From Solirubrobacterales bacterium (GTDB lineage Bacteria; Actinomycetota; Thermoleophilia; Solirubrobacterales; 70-9): a stretch of 64,000 bases of DNA. Position numbers and translations under genes: made by a program. Where the stretch lies: NCBI GenBank assembly GCA_016712175.1, contig JADJRQ010000001.1, forward strand, positions 1,240,001 through 1,304,000. Direction: 5' to 3'. Positions 44,712 through 55,638 of this stretch are shown piece by piece. Position 1 is the stretch's first letter. Every line of letters begins with the position of its first letter. The notes under the pieces were generated by a model. It did not search any database and had not been told where the DNA came from. It saw nothing but the letters and a program-made list of their open reading frames with translations.

Positions 44712-45190
44712 GATCGGTCACTTCTTGCCGGGCCGATCGCCCGAAGTTGGGTCGCGCTCAAGGTGCTCAGTGCGATTCCGGACAGGATCAGAATCACCCC
44801 GCCGGTCAGCTCCAGCCAGAGGCCGGCTGCAGCTTTGCCGATGGCATCGAGGTTGCCGGAGCCGGGCGAGTTGTACAGGCCGGTGTTGCCGATGTCGGGA
44901 ACGTCGACGATCAGGAAGACGAGGACGACCGCGGCGCCGAGACCGATGATCACGATCGCGGCGGCCCGGGAGCCGGTGGCGATGGCGAAGACCAGGGCGA
45001 GGGCGGCGGCGAGGCCGAAGAGGGCGGTGACGATGCCGTGCTTGTCGAGCAGGTTGACCGTGGCGATGACGTTGCCGAACGGATCCTCGAGCGCGTAAGC
45101 GGTGACCAGCTGGGAGATGATCACGATCAGTGCACCGATCAGGGCGGTGATCGCGGTCAGACGGGCCATACCCGCGGAAGCCTGGTTCAT
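44708..45190 (-). CDS. Four-helix membrane protein, paralogue of its upstream neighbour
   Basis: 160 residues with about four hydrophobic helices (LTAITALIGALIVIISQLVTAYAL, IVTALFGLAAALALVFAIATG, AIVIIGLGAAVVLVFLIVDVPDIGNTGL, GLWLELTGGVILILSGIALS). The end motif GLWLEL.GG..LILSGIALS and the DVPDIGNT loop match GFWLELGAGAVLLVSGAALA and DLPAGLDT in the preceding gene, so the two are paralogues. The stop overlaps the ATG of the binding-protein gene (translational coupling). Function unknown; perhaps accessory to the lipoprotein. Confidence 0.8.
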   Translation of the reverse strand: MNQASAGMARLTAITALIGALIVIISQLVTAYALEDPFGNVIATVNLLDKHGIVTALFGLAAALALVFAIATGSRAAAIVIIGLGAAVVLVFLIVDVPDIGNTGLYNSPGSGNLDAIGKAAAGLWLELTGGVILILSGIALSTLSATQLRAIGPARSDRS

Positions 45191-45203
45191 GTCCGGGCCT
45201 GGT

Positions 45204-46114
45204 TCATGCGCGGGATCCGCTCGCGGGGCTGTTCACGGTTTGGCGCTGCCGCGAATCTTGCCGTTGGGGGGCAGGTGCGTCGAGGGCCAGAGCGGCACCG
45301 GAGACGAGCAGGACAGCGCCGGCTCCGAGCTCGAGCCAGAACCCGGAGAGCAGAACTCCCTTGACACCGGCGAAAGCGAGTTCGGCATCAGTCGTGTCGA
45401 GTCCGGCAGGCAGGTCGACCAGCAGAGCGATGGCAAGGGCCACGGCTCCGGCGAGGACCAGGAGGAGACCGGTGAGACGTTTCCGGGTGAACGCGGTTGC
45501 CAACGCCGCGGGGACGGCAAGCGCACCGGCCACGACCAGCAACATCGAATGATTGTCCAGCGGCGTCTCGGCCTCGAGACGAGGGGCCTGCGCAATTTCC
45601 TGAATGTCGACGTAACCGGGCTGCCCGACTTCGATTGCCCGGAAGTCGAGGAACTGCGAAACGATCAGCAGGGCGCCGGCAGCAAGAGCGATCACGATCA
45701 GGCCACGCCGCGTGGTGACCACGCGGTCCAGGGCGAGCAGGATCCGGCCGAGTGCCCTGAATGAGGTGCCGACGAGGGCAGCGACCGTGGCCGCACCGCG
45801 TCTGATGAACCGAAGCAGTCCGGCCAGGGCGGTGACGATGACCCCGCCGAGCGGCTTGATCCGGTCGAGCCCGCTGAGGATGCTGCGTCCGAGAAAGAGG
45901 AAGGTCCGCTGGAATTCGTTGCTCGTCGCCCGTAGTCCCGCGCGAGAGATGCGTTCCCGGTGACCGGACTCGGCGCTTTTCCTTCGTCCGCCTGGCGCTG
46001 GCGGGCTTCGATCCGCTGCTTTTCGGTCAGGACCGGCTTGCCGGCCTGTGGCTTCTCACCGGCGCGCTTTTGCTCCTGAGGCGGTGCGGAGGCCTGGCCG
46101 GGCTCCGGTTCCAT
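45204..46114 (-). CDS. Membrane protein with charged N-terminus (frame break near 45940)
   Basis: About 303 residues if one G is restored in the GGG of TACGGGCGA (minus strand, near 45938), joining ARDYG to ATSNEFQRTFLFLGRSIL. The N-terminus (~60 residues) is Pro/Gln/Lys-rich. An amphipathic region (IKPLGGVIVTALAGLLRFIRRG..) and four membrane helices follow (GLIVIALAAGALLIVSQFL, LLVVAGALAVPAALATAF, LTGLLLVLAGAVALAIALLV, GFWLELGAGAVLLVSGAALAL). Without the repair only the C-terminal 172 residues are seen from 45722. The true start may lie further upstream, because a Lys/Pro-rich frame continues there with an apparent break. It heads the small minus-strand operon with its paralogue and the lipoprotein. 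Confidence 0.68.
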
Positions 46115-46347
46115 CGGCCTCGGCCTTCGTAGTCAGGGCCTCGACGCGGTCCGCGGCGGGGGTTTCTCCTTATCCGCTTTCGGGTCTGGTTTTCGCGGTT
46201 CTGGTTTCCAATTTCAACTCCACCCTAGGGGCTTCCACAGGCAGCTGGGCCTACGACTGTTTCCGCTCCCGGCGCAGACGGCGCGAAACCCATGTGACCC
46301 GGAGGTTATCCGTTGTTCTTGCTGAAACCGAGGGCTCTCGCTCTGGT

Positions 46348-46353
46348 ATAGTC
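46348..46353 (+). promoter_or_regulatory. -10 box of a candidate fusA promoter
   Basis: TATAGT preceded by TGG. No consensus -35 at normal spacing (TTGCTG lies 22 bases upstream). It is followed within 20 bases by a terminator-like hairpin, suggesting a regulated leader. Confidence 0.4.
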
Positions 46354-46371
46354 GTCCGTCGCTCGGGCAGG

Positions 46372-46398
46372 CCTCGCACGCTGCGGGGCTTTTTTTTG
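46372..46398 (+). terminator. Leader terminator upstream of fusA
   Basis: An 8-bp stem GCCTCGCA / TGCGGGGC (one G-T pair) with loop CGC, followed by eight T's. It lies ~60 bases before fusA on the same strand and could act as an attenuator for fusA-tuf. Confidence 0.75.
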
Positions 46399-46459
46399 GC
46401 CTGGAGCCGATTTCGGCTCTTCTGAACTTCTAAAGAAACTTCGAGAAACAAGAGAAATC

Positions 46460-48571
<2,112 letters not shown>

Positions 48572-48723
48572 GGCGGGCAACCCCGAGCAGCCCAAAGGGC
48601 TATATTTCCCAAGTTCGCCCGGAGCCGGACCAATCCCCGGTGCGAACCAACAAGCTTTAGCATTTGATTCAGACGTAAAAAAGAAACTTCAGAAAAAGAT
48701 TCGAAGAAAGGTTCAGGAAAGCG

Positions 48724-49911
48724 ATGTCCAAGGAGAAGTTCGAACGCGACAAGCCGCATGTGAACGTCGGAACCATTGGTCACGTCGACCATGGCAAGAC
48801 AACCCTTACGGCTGCGATCACCACAACGCTTTCCGGCGAGGGCGACACCGAGGCGAAGAGTTTCGCCGAGATCGACAACGCTCCTGAAGAGAAGGAGCGT
48901 GGAATCACGATCGCGACCTCTCACGTCGAGTACGAGACTGGCGCGCGCCATTACGCCCACGTCGACTGCCCCGGCCACGCTGATTACGTCAAGAACATGA
49001 TCACCGGTGCCGCGCAGATGGACGGCGCGATCCTCGTGGTCTCCGCCGCCGATGGCGTCATGCCTCAGACCCGTGAGCACATCCTGCTCGCCCGTCAGGT
49101 CAACGTGCCGCACGTCGTGGTCTTCCTCAACAAGGTCGACCAGGTCGACGACGACGAGCTCATCGAGCTGGTCGAAGAAGAAGTTCGCGACCTGCTGAAC
49201 GAGTACGACTTCGATGGCGACAACACGCCGATCATCAAGGGTTCCGCAACGATGGCCCTCGAAGGCGACGAAGACATGAAGGCCCGGATCGTCGAGCTCG
49301 GTGAAGCGCTCGACAGCTACATCCCCGAGCCCGTCCGCGAACTCGACAAGCCCTTCCTCATGCCGGTCGAAGATATTTTCTCGATCACCGGTCGTGGCAC
49401 CGTCGCCACCGGCCGCATCGAGCAGGGCATCGTCAACACCGGCGACACCATCGAGATCGTCGGCATCCACGAGAAGACCGAGACGACGACCGTCACTGGC
49501 GTCGAGATGTTCCGCAAGATCCTCGACGAGGGTCGTGCCGGAGACAACGTCGGTTGCCTGCTTCGTGGCACCAAGCGTGAAGACATCGAGCGCGGCCAGG
49601 TTCTCTGCAAGCCAGGTTCGATCACGCCTCACACCAAGTTCAAGGCCGAGGTTTACTGCCTGAAGAAGGAAGAGGGCGGACGTCACACCCCGTTCTTCTC
49701 CGGCTACCGGCCGCAGTTCTACTTCCGCACCACCGATGTGACCGGCGTTGCCAACCTGCCCGAGGGCACGGAAATGGTCATGCCCGGCGACAACATCGAA
49801 ATGACGATTGAGCTGATTCAGCCGATCGCCATGGACCCGGGTCTCCGGTTCGCCATCCGCGAGGGTGGACGTACCGTCGGATCAGGAGTGGTGGCCGAAG
49901 TCATCGAGTAG
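48724..49911 (+). CDS. tuf: Elongation factor Tu
   Basis: 395 residues. G1 GHVDHGKTT, switch I EEKERGITIATSHVEYET, G3 DCPGHADY, G4 NKVDQ and the SATMALEGD region identify the GTPase domain. Domains 2 and 3 are complete (GRGTVATGRIEQGI, FYFRTTDVTGV, and AIREGGRTVGSGVV). It delivers aminoacyl-tRNA to the ribosomal A site. The cytoplasmic protein is highly expressed. A strong purine-rich stretch (GAAGAAAGGTTCAGGAAAG) precedes ATG. A short hairpin AGCCC-aaa-GGGCT lies in the fusA-tuf gap. A strong terminator follows. Confidence 0.98.
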   Translation: MSKEKFERDKPHVNVGTIGHVDHGKTTLTAAITTTLSGEGDTEAKSFAEIDNAPEEKERGITIATSHVEYETGARHYAHVDCPGHADYVKNMITGAAQMDGAILVVSAADGVMPQTREHILLARQVNVPHVVVFLNKVDQVDDDELIELVEEEVRDLLNEYDFDGDNTPIIKGSATMALEGDEDMKARIVELGEALDSYIPEPVRELDKPFLMPVEDIFSITGRGTVATGRIEQGIVNTGDTIEIVGIHEKTETTTVTGVEMFRKILDEGRAGDNVGCLLRGTKREDIERGQVLCKPGSITPHTKFKAEVYCLKKEEGGRHTPFFSGYRPQFYFRTTDVTGVANLPEGTEMVMPGDNIEMTIELIQPIAMDPGLRFAIREGGRTVGSGVVAEVIE

Positions 49912-49925
49912 CGACAGATTTCCCG

Positions 49926-49955
49926 GGGGCGGGTCATAACGACCCGCCCCTTTTT
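49926..49955 (+). terminator. Terminator after tuf
   Basis: A 10-bp stem GGGGCGGGTC / GACCCGCCCC with loop ATAAC, then TTTTT. An intrinsic terminator 14 bases after the tuf stop. Confidence 0.9.
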
Positions 49956-50085
49956 CTCGCCCTTTTTCGGCGAGCAGCAGTACCAGATAACAGATACGAC
50001 CTTTGAAGTACCCCAAGTAGTCGGACCACGTTTCAGCCCCCCGGAAATTTCGGGAATACGGGAAAAACGCAGGCGGCGGGGCACC

Positions 50086-50115
50086 TTGACATCAGCGGGA
50101 CGCTGGCGGTAAAGC
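50086..50115 (+). promoter_or_regulatory. Candidate promoter of the S10 operon
   Basis: A consensus -35 TTGACA (50086-50091), an 18-base spacer and TAAAGC (50110-50115), ~45 bases before rpsJ. The -35 is perfect; the -10 is weak. Confidence 0.5.
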
Positions 50116-50159
50116 CGGGTCACGCCCACAGAACGAAGAAAGTAAGTAGAGAAGCCGAA

Positions 50160-50480
50160 GTGGCCGCAATCGCTGCACAAAAAATTAGGATCAGGCTCAA
50201 GGCCTATGATCACGACGCCATCGACCGCGCAGCCCGCGAGATCGTTGATACGGCCGAGCGCACAGGCGCCACCGTGTCCGGTCCCGTGCCCCTGCCGACG
50301 GAACGCAACATCTACTGCGTGATCCGTTCACCCTTCAAGGACAAGGACTCTCGCGAGCATTTCGAGATCCGTACCCACAAGCGGCTGATCGACATCAAGC
50401 AGCCGACCCCGAAGACCGTTGACTCGCTGCAGCGCCTGGATTCGCTCCCGGCCGGCGTCGACATCGAGATCCGGCTCTAG
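50160..50480 (+). CDS. rpsJ: 30S ribosomal protein S10
   Basis: 106 residues from GTG 50160. Family signature IRIRLKAYDHDAIDRAAREIVDTAERTGATVSGPVPLPT, then HFEIRTHKRLIDI and PAGVDIEIRL. First gene of the S10-spc ribosomal series, which continues to secY on the same strand with tiny gaps. S10 also serves as NusE in antitermination complexes. AAGTAAGTAGAGAAG gives a moderate ribosome-binding site. Confidence 0.97.
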   Translation: MAAIAAQKIRIRLKAYDHDAIDRAAREIVDTAERTGATVSGPVPLPTERNIYCVIRSPFKDKDSREHFEIRTHKRLIDIKQPTPKTVDSLQRLDSLPAGVDIEIRL

Positions 50481-50486
50481 GCAGAC

Positions 50487-51119
50487 ATGTCGGCGATCCT
50501 CGGTAAGAAGCTCGGTATGACCCAGATCTTCAGGGAAGACGGCGAAGTCGTCCCCGTGACTGTTGTCGAAGCCGGACCTTGTCCCGTGACCGGTATCCGG
50601 AACGAAGAGCGCGACGGCTATGACGCGATCCAGCTCGCCTTCGACGAAGTCAAGAAGGGCAAGCTGTCGAAGGCTGAAGAAGGCCACCTCGCGAAGGTCG
50701 ATGCGGCCCCGATGCGGGTCGTGGTCGAATTCCGCGACACATCGATTGACAACCAGGAAGAGGAAGTCACCCTCGGCCAGGAAGTCACCGTCAATAACTT
50801 CGAGACTGGCCAGAAAGTCAAAGTCGCCGGCATCACGATCGGCAAGGGCTTCCAGGGCACCGTCAAGCGTCACAACTTCAGCCGTGGACCCGTGTCGCAC
50901 GGCTCGCACAACGTGCGTGCCCCGGGCTCAATCGGCGCCAGCGCCTGGCCCGCCCGCGTCTTCAAGGGAATGCGCCTGCCCGGCCAGATGGGCAACAAGC
51001 GTGCCACCCAGAAGGGTCTCGAGATCGCTGATATCGACGCCGAGCGCAACCTGCTCCTGATCAAGGGCTCGATTCCCGGACACAGGAATTCAATCGTGGA
51101 GATCCGTACCGATGGCTGA
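50487..51119 (+). CDS. rplC: 50S ribosomal protein L3
   Basis: 210 residues. The N-terminus LGKKLGMTQIFREDGEVVPVTVVEAGPC, the loop GFQGTVKRHNFSRGPVSHGSHNVRAPGSIGA that reaches toward the peptidyl-transferase centre, and MRLPGQMGNKRATQKGLEI are all present. It is an early assembly protein of the large subunit. Its stop region overlaps rplD by eight bases, suggesting coupled translation. Confidence 0.97.
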   Translation: MSAILGKKLGMTQIFREDGEVVPVTVVEAGPCPVTGIRNEERDGYDAIQLAFDEVKKGKLSKAEEGHLAKVDAAPMRVVVEFRDTSIDNQEEEVTLGQEVTVNNFETGQKVKVAGITIGKGFQGTVKRHNFSRGPVSHGSHNVRAPGSIGASAWPARVFKGMRLPGQMGNKRATQKGLEIADIDAERNLLLIKGSIPGHRNSIVEIRTDG

Positions 51120-51801
51120 AACAAAGACCCCCAAAGTAGGCAAGGTTCCGATCCTCGGCAAGACCACCAAGGCTGACCTGCCGGCGGACCTCTTCACCGA
51201 GGACTTCCACCAGTCGCTGGTCCACGAGACAGCCCGGGCCGACGCCAACGCGCGTCGCCGCGGCACCGCTTCCACCCTGACCCGCGGTGAGGTCTCGATG
51301 ACCACCGCCAAGGCCTGGCGCCAGAAGGGCACCGGCCGTGCCCGCGTCGGCGCTCTGAGCGTCGGTAGTCGCTACGGCGGTGCCGCCACTTTCGGTCCCA
51401 AGCCGCGTCACTACACGGTCAAGGTCAACCGCAAGGCGCGCCGCAAGGCGATGCGCTCGGCACTCTCGGTCCATTCCGAGCGTGGCAGCGTCGCCGTGGT
51501 CAAGGCTTCCGACTTCGAAATCCCTTCGACCAAGGCCGCTTCCGAGGCCCTGACCAAGTGGGGCGCCAAGCGCTCGACGCTGCTGGTAATCCTCGGCGAA
51601 GAGACCGGCCTGCTCAGGTCCTTCCGCAACATCCCCCGGATCGACGTCATGGAAGTCGGCGCGATCGGCGTCGTCGACGTAATCGGCGCTGCCTCGATCG
51701 TGATCTCTGAAGGTGCCCTCGAGGTTCTCGAGAAGCGTGCCGGAACCGACACCCAGGGTGCCGGACCCACTGACACGACAACTGAGAAGGACGGCGAATA
51801 A
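51112..51801 (+). CDS. rplD: 50S ribosomal protein L4
   Basis: 229 residues. Signature FHQSLVHETARADANARRRGTASTLTRGEVSMTTAKAWRQKGTGRARVGALSVGSRYGGAATFGPKPRHY, the exit-tunnel loop. C-terminal Rossmann-like part follows. Some bacteria use L4 to regulate the S10 operon. A Thr/Gly/Asp-rich tail of ~25 residues extends past the family core. The stop overlaps the rplW ATG by one base. Confidence 0.96.
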   Translation: MAETKTPKVGKVPILGKTTKADLPADLFTEDFHQSLVHETARADANARRRGTASTLTRGEVSMTTAKAWRQKGTGRARVGALSVGSRYGGAATFGPKPRHYTVKVNRKARRKAMRSALSVHSERGSVAVVKASDFEIPSTKAASEALTKWGAKRSTLLVILGEETGLLRSFRNIPRIDVMEVGAIGVVDVIGAASIVISEGALEVLEKRAGTDTQGAGPTDTTTEKDGE

Positions 51802-52097
51802 TGGATCCCCGCAGCGTCATCATCCGTCCCGTCATCTCGGAGAAGACCTACGCCCTGATCGCCGCCGGCAAGTACACCTTCCGGGTCGACGACCGGGCAC
51901 ACAAGTTCGAAATCAAGGACGCCGTCCAGAAGGCTTTCGACGTTGAAGTGGTGAAGGTCCGGACCTCGAAGGTCCGTGCCAAGCCGAAGCGCCGTGGCCT
52001 CAGTGTCGGCAAGAGCCGCTCCTGGAAGAAGGCAATCGTTGAACTCGCCCCCGGCGAGACGATCGACCTCTTCGAAGGCGCAGCGGTAGAGGGTTAA
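51801..52097 (+). CDS. rplW: 50S ribosomal protein L23
   Basis: 98 residues. PRSVIIRPVISEKTYALIAAGKYTFRVDDRAHKFEIKDAVQKAFDVEVVKVRT is the standard L23 fold. The final part is basic (KPKRRGLSVGKSRSWKKAIVEL). L23 lies at the tunnel exit and docks trigger factor and SRP. Overlaps rplD by one base. Confidence 0.96.
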   Translation: MDPRSVIIRPVISEKTYALIAAGKYTFRVDDRAHKFEIKDAVQKAFDVEVVKVRTSKVRAKPKRRGLSVGKSRSWKKAIVELAPGETIDLFEGAAVEG

Positions 52098-52108
52098 GAA
52101 AGAGACTT

Positions 52109-52957
52109 ATGGCAATACGCAAAACAAAACCGACCAGCCCGGGACGCCGCTTTGCGACGTACTCGCTGCGCGAACAGGTCACCACCGGCAACGAGCCCGA
52201 GCGCACCTTGGTCGAAGGCATCAAGAAGTCCGGCGGACGAAACAACAACGGCCGGATTACCAGCCGCCATCGCGGAGGCGGTGCCAAGCGCCGTTACCGC
52301 CAGATCGACTTCAAGCGGCTCAAGGACGGCATCCCGGCCAAGGTCGCGACCGTCGAGTACGACCCGAACCGCTCGGCCTACATCGCTCTGCTTCATTACG
52401 CAGACGGCGCCAAGAGCTACATCCTGGCCCCGTCGACGATCAGCGTCGGCGACACGGTCTCGTCCGGGCCCGGCTCGGACATTCGTCCCGGCAACTGCCT
52501 GGCGCTCAAGGACATGCCGGTCGGCACGATCGTCCACAACGTCGAGCTGCGCGCCGGCGAGGGAGGCAAGCTCGGGCGTTCCGCCGGAACTTCCATCCAG
52601 CTCGCCGCGAAGGAAGGCGACTTGGTCACGCTGCGTCTGCCTTCTTCCGAAATGCGCCTGGTCCGGGCTGAATGCCGCGCGACCATCGGAACTCTTTCGA
52701 ACACAGACCACCAGAACATCACGATCGGCAAGGCGGGACGCAACCGGCACAAGGGCAAGCGCCCCCAGAGCCGTGGTATCGCCATGAACCCGGTCGACCA
52801 TCCGCACGGCGGAGGCGAGGCTCACAAGACCCCGGGTGGCCATCCGGTCACCCCTTGGGGCAAGCCGACCCTCGGGTATCGCACCCGTAAAAAGGGCAAG
52901 CCGTCAGACCGCTACATCGTGCGCGGCCGTCGTCGCGGGAAGAAGAAGGGCAGATAG
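52109..52957 (+). CDS. rplB: 50S ribosomal protein L2
   Basis: 282 residues, the usual length. N-terminal KPTSPGRRF, the central GGRNNNGRITSRHRGGGAKRRYRQIDFKR, and the C-terminal MNPVDHPHGGGEAHKT block with the histidine implicated in peptidyl-transferase-centre function. The end is strongly basic (RGRRRGKKKGR). Preceded by AAGAAAGAG. Confidence 0.97.
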   Translation: MAIRKTKPTSPGRRFATYSLREQVTTGNEPERTLVEGIKKSGGRNNNGRITSRHRGGGAKRRYRQIDFKRLKDGIPAKVATVEYDPNRSAYIALLHYADGAKSYILAPSTISVGDTVSSGPGSDIRPGNCLALKDMPVGTIVHNVELRAGEGGKLGRSAGTSIQLAAKEGDLVTLRLPSSEMRLVRAECRATIGTLSNTDHQNITIGKAGRNRHKGKRPQSRGIAMNPVDHPHGGGEAHKTPGGHPVTPWGKPTLGYRTRKKGKPSDRYIVRGRRRGKKKGR

Positions 52958-52960
52958 ACC

Positions 52961-53227
52961 ATGGGTAGATCAACCAAAAAGGGCCCGTTCGTCGAAGAAC
53001 GCCTGATGAGCCGCATCAACAACATGAACGATGCCGGCGACAAGCAGATGGTCAAGACCTGGTCACGCCGCTCCACCGTCTTCCCCGAGATGGTCGGTCA
53101 CACGATCGCCGTCCACGACGGTCGCAAGCACGTGCCGGTATTCATCTCCGAGTCGATGGTCGGCCACAAGCTGGGCGAGTTCGCTCCGACCCGCACCTTC
53201 CGTTCGCACACGGGCGGCAAGGACTGA
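52961..53227 (+). CDS. rpsS: 30S ribosomal protein S19
   Basis: 88 residues beginning MGRSTKKGPFVEERLMSRI, then TWSRRSTVFPEMVGHTIAVHDGRKHVPVFISESMVGHKLGEFAPTRTFRSHTG. All are S19 family blocks. S19 forms the head domain with S13. Three-base gap after rplB, two-base gap before rplV. Confidence 0.97.
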   Translation: MGRSTKKGPFVEERLMSRINNMNDAGDKQMVKTWSRRSTVFPEMVGHTIAVHDGRKHVPVFISESMVGHKLGEFAPTRTFRSHTGGKD

Positions 53228-53229
53228 TC

Positions 53230-53622
53230 ATGGCCGTCAAGTTGAAGGGCAAGAACAAGAATGGCGACACGACTGAGCGCGAGCTGGTCTACGCCACGGC
53301 AAAGTACGTGCGGGTCTCCCCGCGCAAGGTCCGCCTGATCGCCGACCAGGTTCGCGGCAAGCACATCGACGACGCCCGTTCGCTGCTCCAGTTTTCACCC
53401 CGGCACGCCGCCGAGGATGTTTCGAAAGTGATCGAATCCGCGGCCGCCAACGCCGAGGCGAACCACGACCTGATCGGTGACGAGATGGTCGTCCATTCGA
53501 TCCGCGTCGACGAAGGCCCGACCCTGAAGCGGTTCCGCCCCCGCGCGATGGGCCGTGCGACACCGATCCACAAAAGAACGAGCCACATCACCGTGGCGTT
53601 GACACCGGAAGACGAGGACTAG
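53230..53622 (+). CDS. rplV: 50S ribosomal protein L22
   Basis: 130 residues. The family core ATAKYVRVSPRKVRLIADQVRGKHIDDARSLLQFSPRHAAEDVSKVIESAAANAEANH and the tunnel-lining hairpin GPTLKRFRPRAMGRATPIHKRTSHI are intact, so macrolide-loop length looks normal. A short Lys-rich N-terminal extension (KLKGKNKNGDTTERELV) precedes the core. Confidence 0.97.
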   Translation: MAVKLKGKNKNGDTTERELVYATAKYVRVSPRKVRLIADQVRGKHIDDARSLLQFSPRHAAEDVSKVIESAAANAEANHDLIGDEMVVHSIRVDEGPTLKRFRPRAMGRATPIHKRTSHITVALTPEDED

Positions 53623-53630
53623 AAACACCT

Positions 53631-54365
53631 ATGGGACAGAAGATCCATCCCGAAGGCTTCCGAGTCGGCTACATCCATGATTGGAAGTCGAACTGGTTCG
53701 CCGAAAAAGAGTTTGCGGACCTGCTGATGCAGGACCTGGCCATCCGCGACCACATCGAGACGAAGCTGGCCCACGCCGGCCTGTCCGACATCACGATCCA
53801 GCGCCGCGGCGAAGTCGCCGTGGACATCCACACCGCCCGCCCCGGCATCGTCATCGGCAAGTCCGGTAGCGAAGTTGACGCGCTGCGCAAGGATCTCCAC
53901 AAGATCACCGGCCAGCCGGTCAAGGTGAACATCCGCGAGGTCAAGCGCCCCGAGCTCGACGCGAAGCTGGTCGCCCAGTCGATCGCCGAGCAGCTCCAGA
54001 ACCGCGTTGCTTTCCGCCGCGCGATGAAGCGCGCCCTGACTTCCGCCATGCGCTCCGGCGCCAAAGGCGTGAAGGTCCAGATCTCCGGACGCCTGGGTGG
54101 TGCCGAAATGGCCCGCACCGAGGGTTACTCCGATGGCCGCGTCCCGCTTCACACGCTGCGCGCCGACATCGATTACGGATTTGTCGAAGCCAAGACCGGC
54201 ACCGGACGCATCGGCGTCAAGTGCTGGATCAACAAGGGTGAAGTCATGCCCGAAGGCTTCGAGTCGGCCCGGCTTACCGAGCCCGAACCGCAGCCGGACA
54301 ACCGCGGACGCGGTGGCGGACGCGACAACCGCGGTGGCGGCCAGGGCCAGGGAGGTCGTCGCTAA
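53631..54365 (+). CDS. rpsC: 30S ribosomal protein S3
   Basis: 244 residues. N-terminal KH domain (GQKIHPEGFRVGYIHDWKSNWFAEKEFADLL, then RPGIVIGKSGSEVDALRK) and C-terminal domain (RAMKRALTSAMRSGAKGVKVQISGRLGGAEMARTE, DYGFVEAKTGTGRIGVKCWI). It ends in a Gly/Arg/Asp-rich low-complexity tail (NRGRGGGRDNRGGGQGQGGRR) as seen in several actinobacteria. S3 lines the mRNA entry site. Confidence 0.97.
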   Translation: MGQKIHPEGFRVGYIHDWKSNWFAEKEFADLLMQDLAIRDHIETKLAHAGLSDITIQRRGEVAVDIHTARPGIVIGKSGSEVDALRKDLHKITGQPVKVNIREVKRPELDAKLVAQSIAEQLQNRVAFRRAMKRALTSAMRSGAKGVKVQISGRLGGAEMARTEGYSDGRVPLHTLRADIDYGFVEAKTGTGRIGVKCWINKGEVMPEGFESARLTEPEPQPDNRGRGGGRDNRGGGQGQGGRR

Positions 54366-54781
<416 letters not shown>

Positions 54782-54785
<4 letters not shown>

Positions 54786-55003
54786 AGTCATCAGAGATTC
54801 ACGCACTGCACGACATCGAGCTCGTCGAGAAGCTCAAGGAGGCCCGCCAGGAAGCGTTCAATCTGCGCCTGCGCCACGCCACCGGTGAGCTCGAGAACTC
54901 GGCCGGACTCAGTCGTGCCAAGAAGGATGTGGCCCGCCTGCTGACCATCGCGAGTCAGCGAAACATCGACCTCGAGCGCGAACAAAGCTCAAGCACCAAA
55001 TAG
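54782..55003 (+). CDS. rpmC: 50S ribosomal protein L29
   Basis: 73 residues from GTG 54782. Signature EIHALHDIELVEKLKEARQEAFNLRLRHATGELENSAGLSRAKKDVARLLTIASQRNIDLE, a two-helix L29 fold. It sits near the tunnel exit next to L23. GTGA overlap with rplP. Confidence 0.95.
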
Positions 55004-55017
55004 TCAGGCAGAACTTG

Positions 55018-55635
55018 ATGTCAGAAGAAGAAAACAAAGAAGAAGAAACAGTGGACGCTCCGGAGGAGACGCCCGAAGCCGAAGTTGAAGCTCCGGCCGA
55101 AGAGGCCCCCGCCGAAGAAGCTCCGGCCGAAGCGGCACCTGCCGCCGAAGAAGAGCCGGCCGAGCCGGACCCCCTTGACGAACTTCCCTGGAAGGAACGC
55201 CGCCGCGTTCTGAAGTCACGCGAATCCGGTGAAGCCGGACCGCAGCTGACCGGTGAGGAGCGCGACGCGCGCCGCATCGAAGAGCGGAAGCTAAAGGCAA
55301 AGCAGCGCCGCAAGCGCCGCGCGGACACCAAGGCAGACGCGCCGAAGGGTTCCGGAGTCGGCACCCCCGTTCCGGAGAAGACCCGCACCGGTAAGCCCAA
55401 GGAGCGTCAGGGCCTGGTCACTTCCGACAAGTCGGACAAGACGATCACGGTCCAGATCGACAGCGCGCGGCGTCACCCGGTTTACGAGAAGATCGTTCGC
55501 CAGCGTCACAAGATCCACGTTCACGATCCCCAGAACGAAGCCCAGACGGGCGACCTCGTGCGTGTGATCGAGACCCGCAAGCTTTCCAAGACCAAGCACT
55601 GGCGCCTCATCGAAGTGATCGAGAAGGCCAGGTAG
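55018..55635 (+). CDS. rpsQ: 30S ribosomal protein S17 with long acidic N-terminal extension
   Basis: 205 residues from ATG 55018. Only the last ~80 residues are the S17 OB-fold (KERQGLVTSDKSDKTITVQIDSARRHPVYEKIVRQRHKIHVHDPQNEAQTGDLVRVIETRKLSKTKHWRLIEVIEKAR). They are preceded by ~120 residues: first an acidic Ala/Glu/Pro repeat (AEEAPAEEAPAEAAPAAEEEPAEP), then a very basic helix (ERRVLKSRE.., EERKLKAKQRRKRRADTKAD). Typical S17 is ~80-110 residues. The extension is in frame with no credible internal start having a better site, so it appears genuine. Confidence 0.94.
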   Translation: MSEEENKEEETVDAPEETPEAEVEAPAEEAPAEEAPAEAAPAAEEEPAEPDPLDELPWKERRRVLKSRESGEAGPQLTGEERDARRIEERKLKAKQRRKRRADTKADAPKGSGVGTPVPEKTRTGKPKERQGLVTSDKSDKTITVQIDSARRHPVYEKIVRQRHKIHVHDPQNEAQTGDLVRVIETRKLSKTKHWRLIEVIEKAR

Positions 55636-55638
55636 ACC

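Larger units (their letters stand above)
46115..46459. other. 345-bp region between divergent membrane-protein gene and fusA
   Basis: It holds a -10-like box (46348-46353), an early terminator hairpin (46372-46398) and the fusA ribosome-binding region. The stretch 46115-46260 encodes no convincing protein in one frame, but a Lys/Pro-rich segment on the minus strand may be the frame-broken N-terminus of the adjoining gene. Confidence 0.5.
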
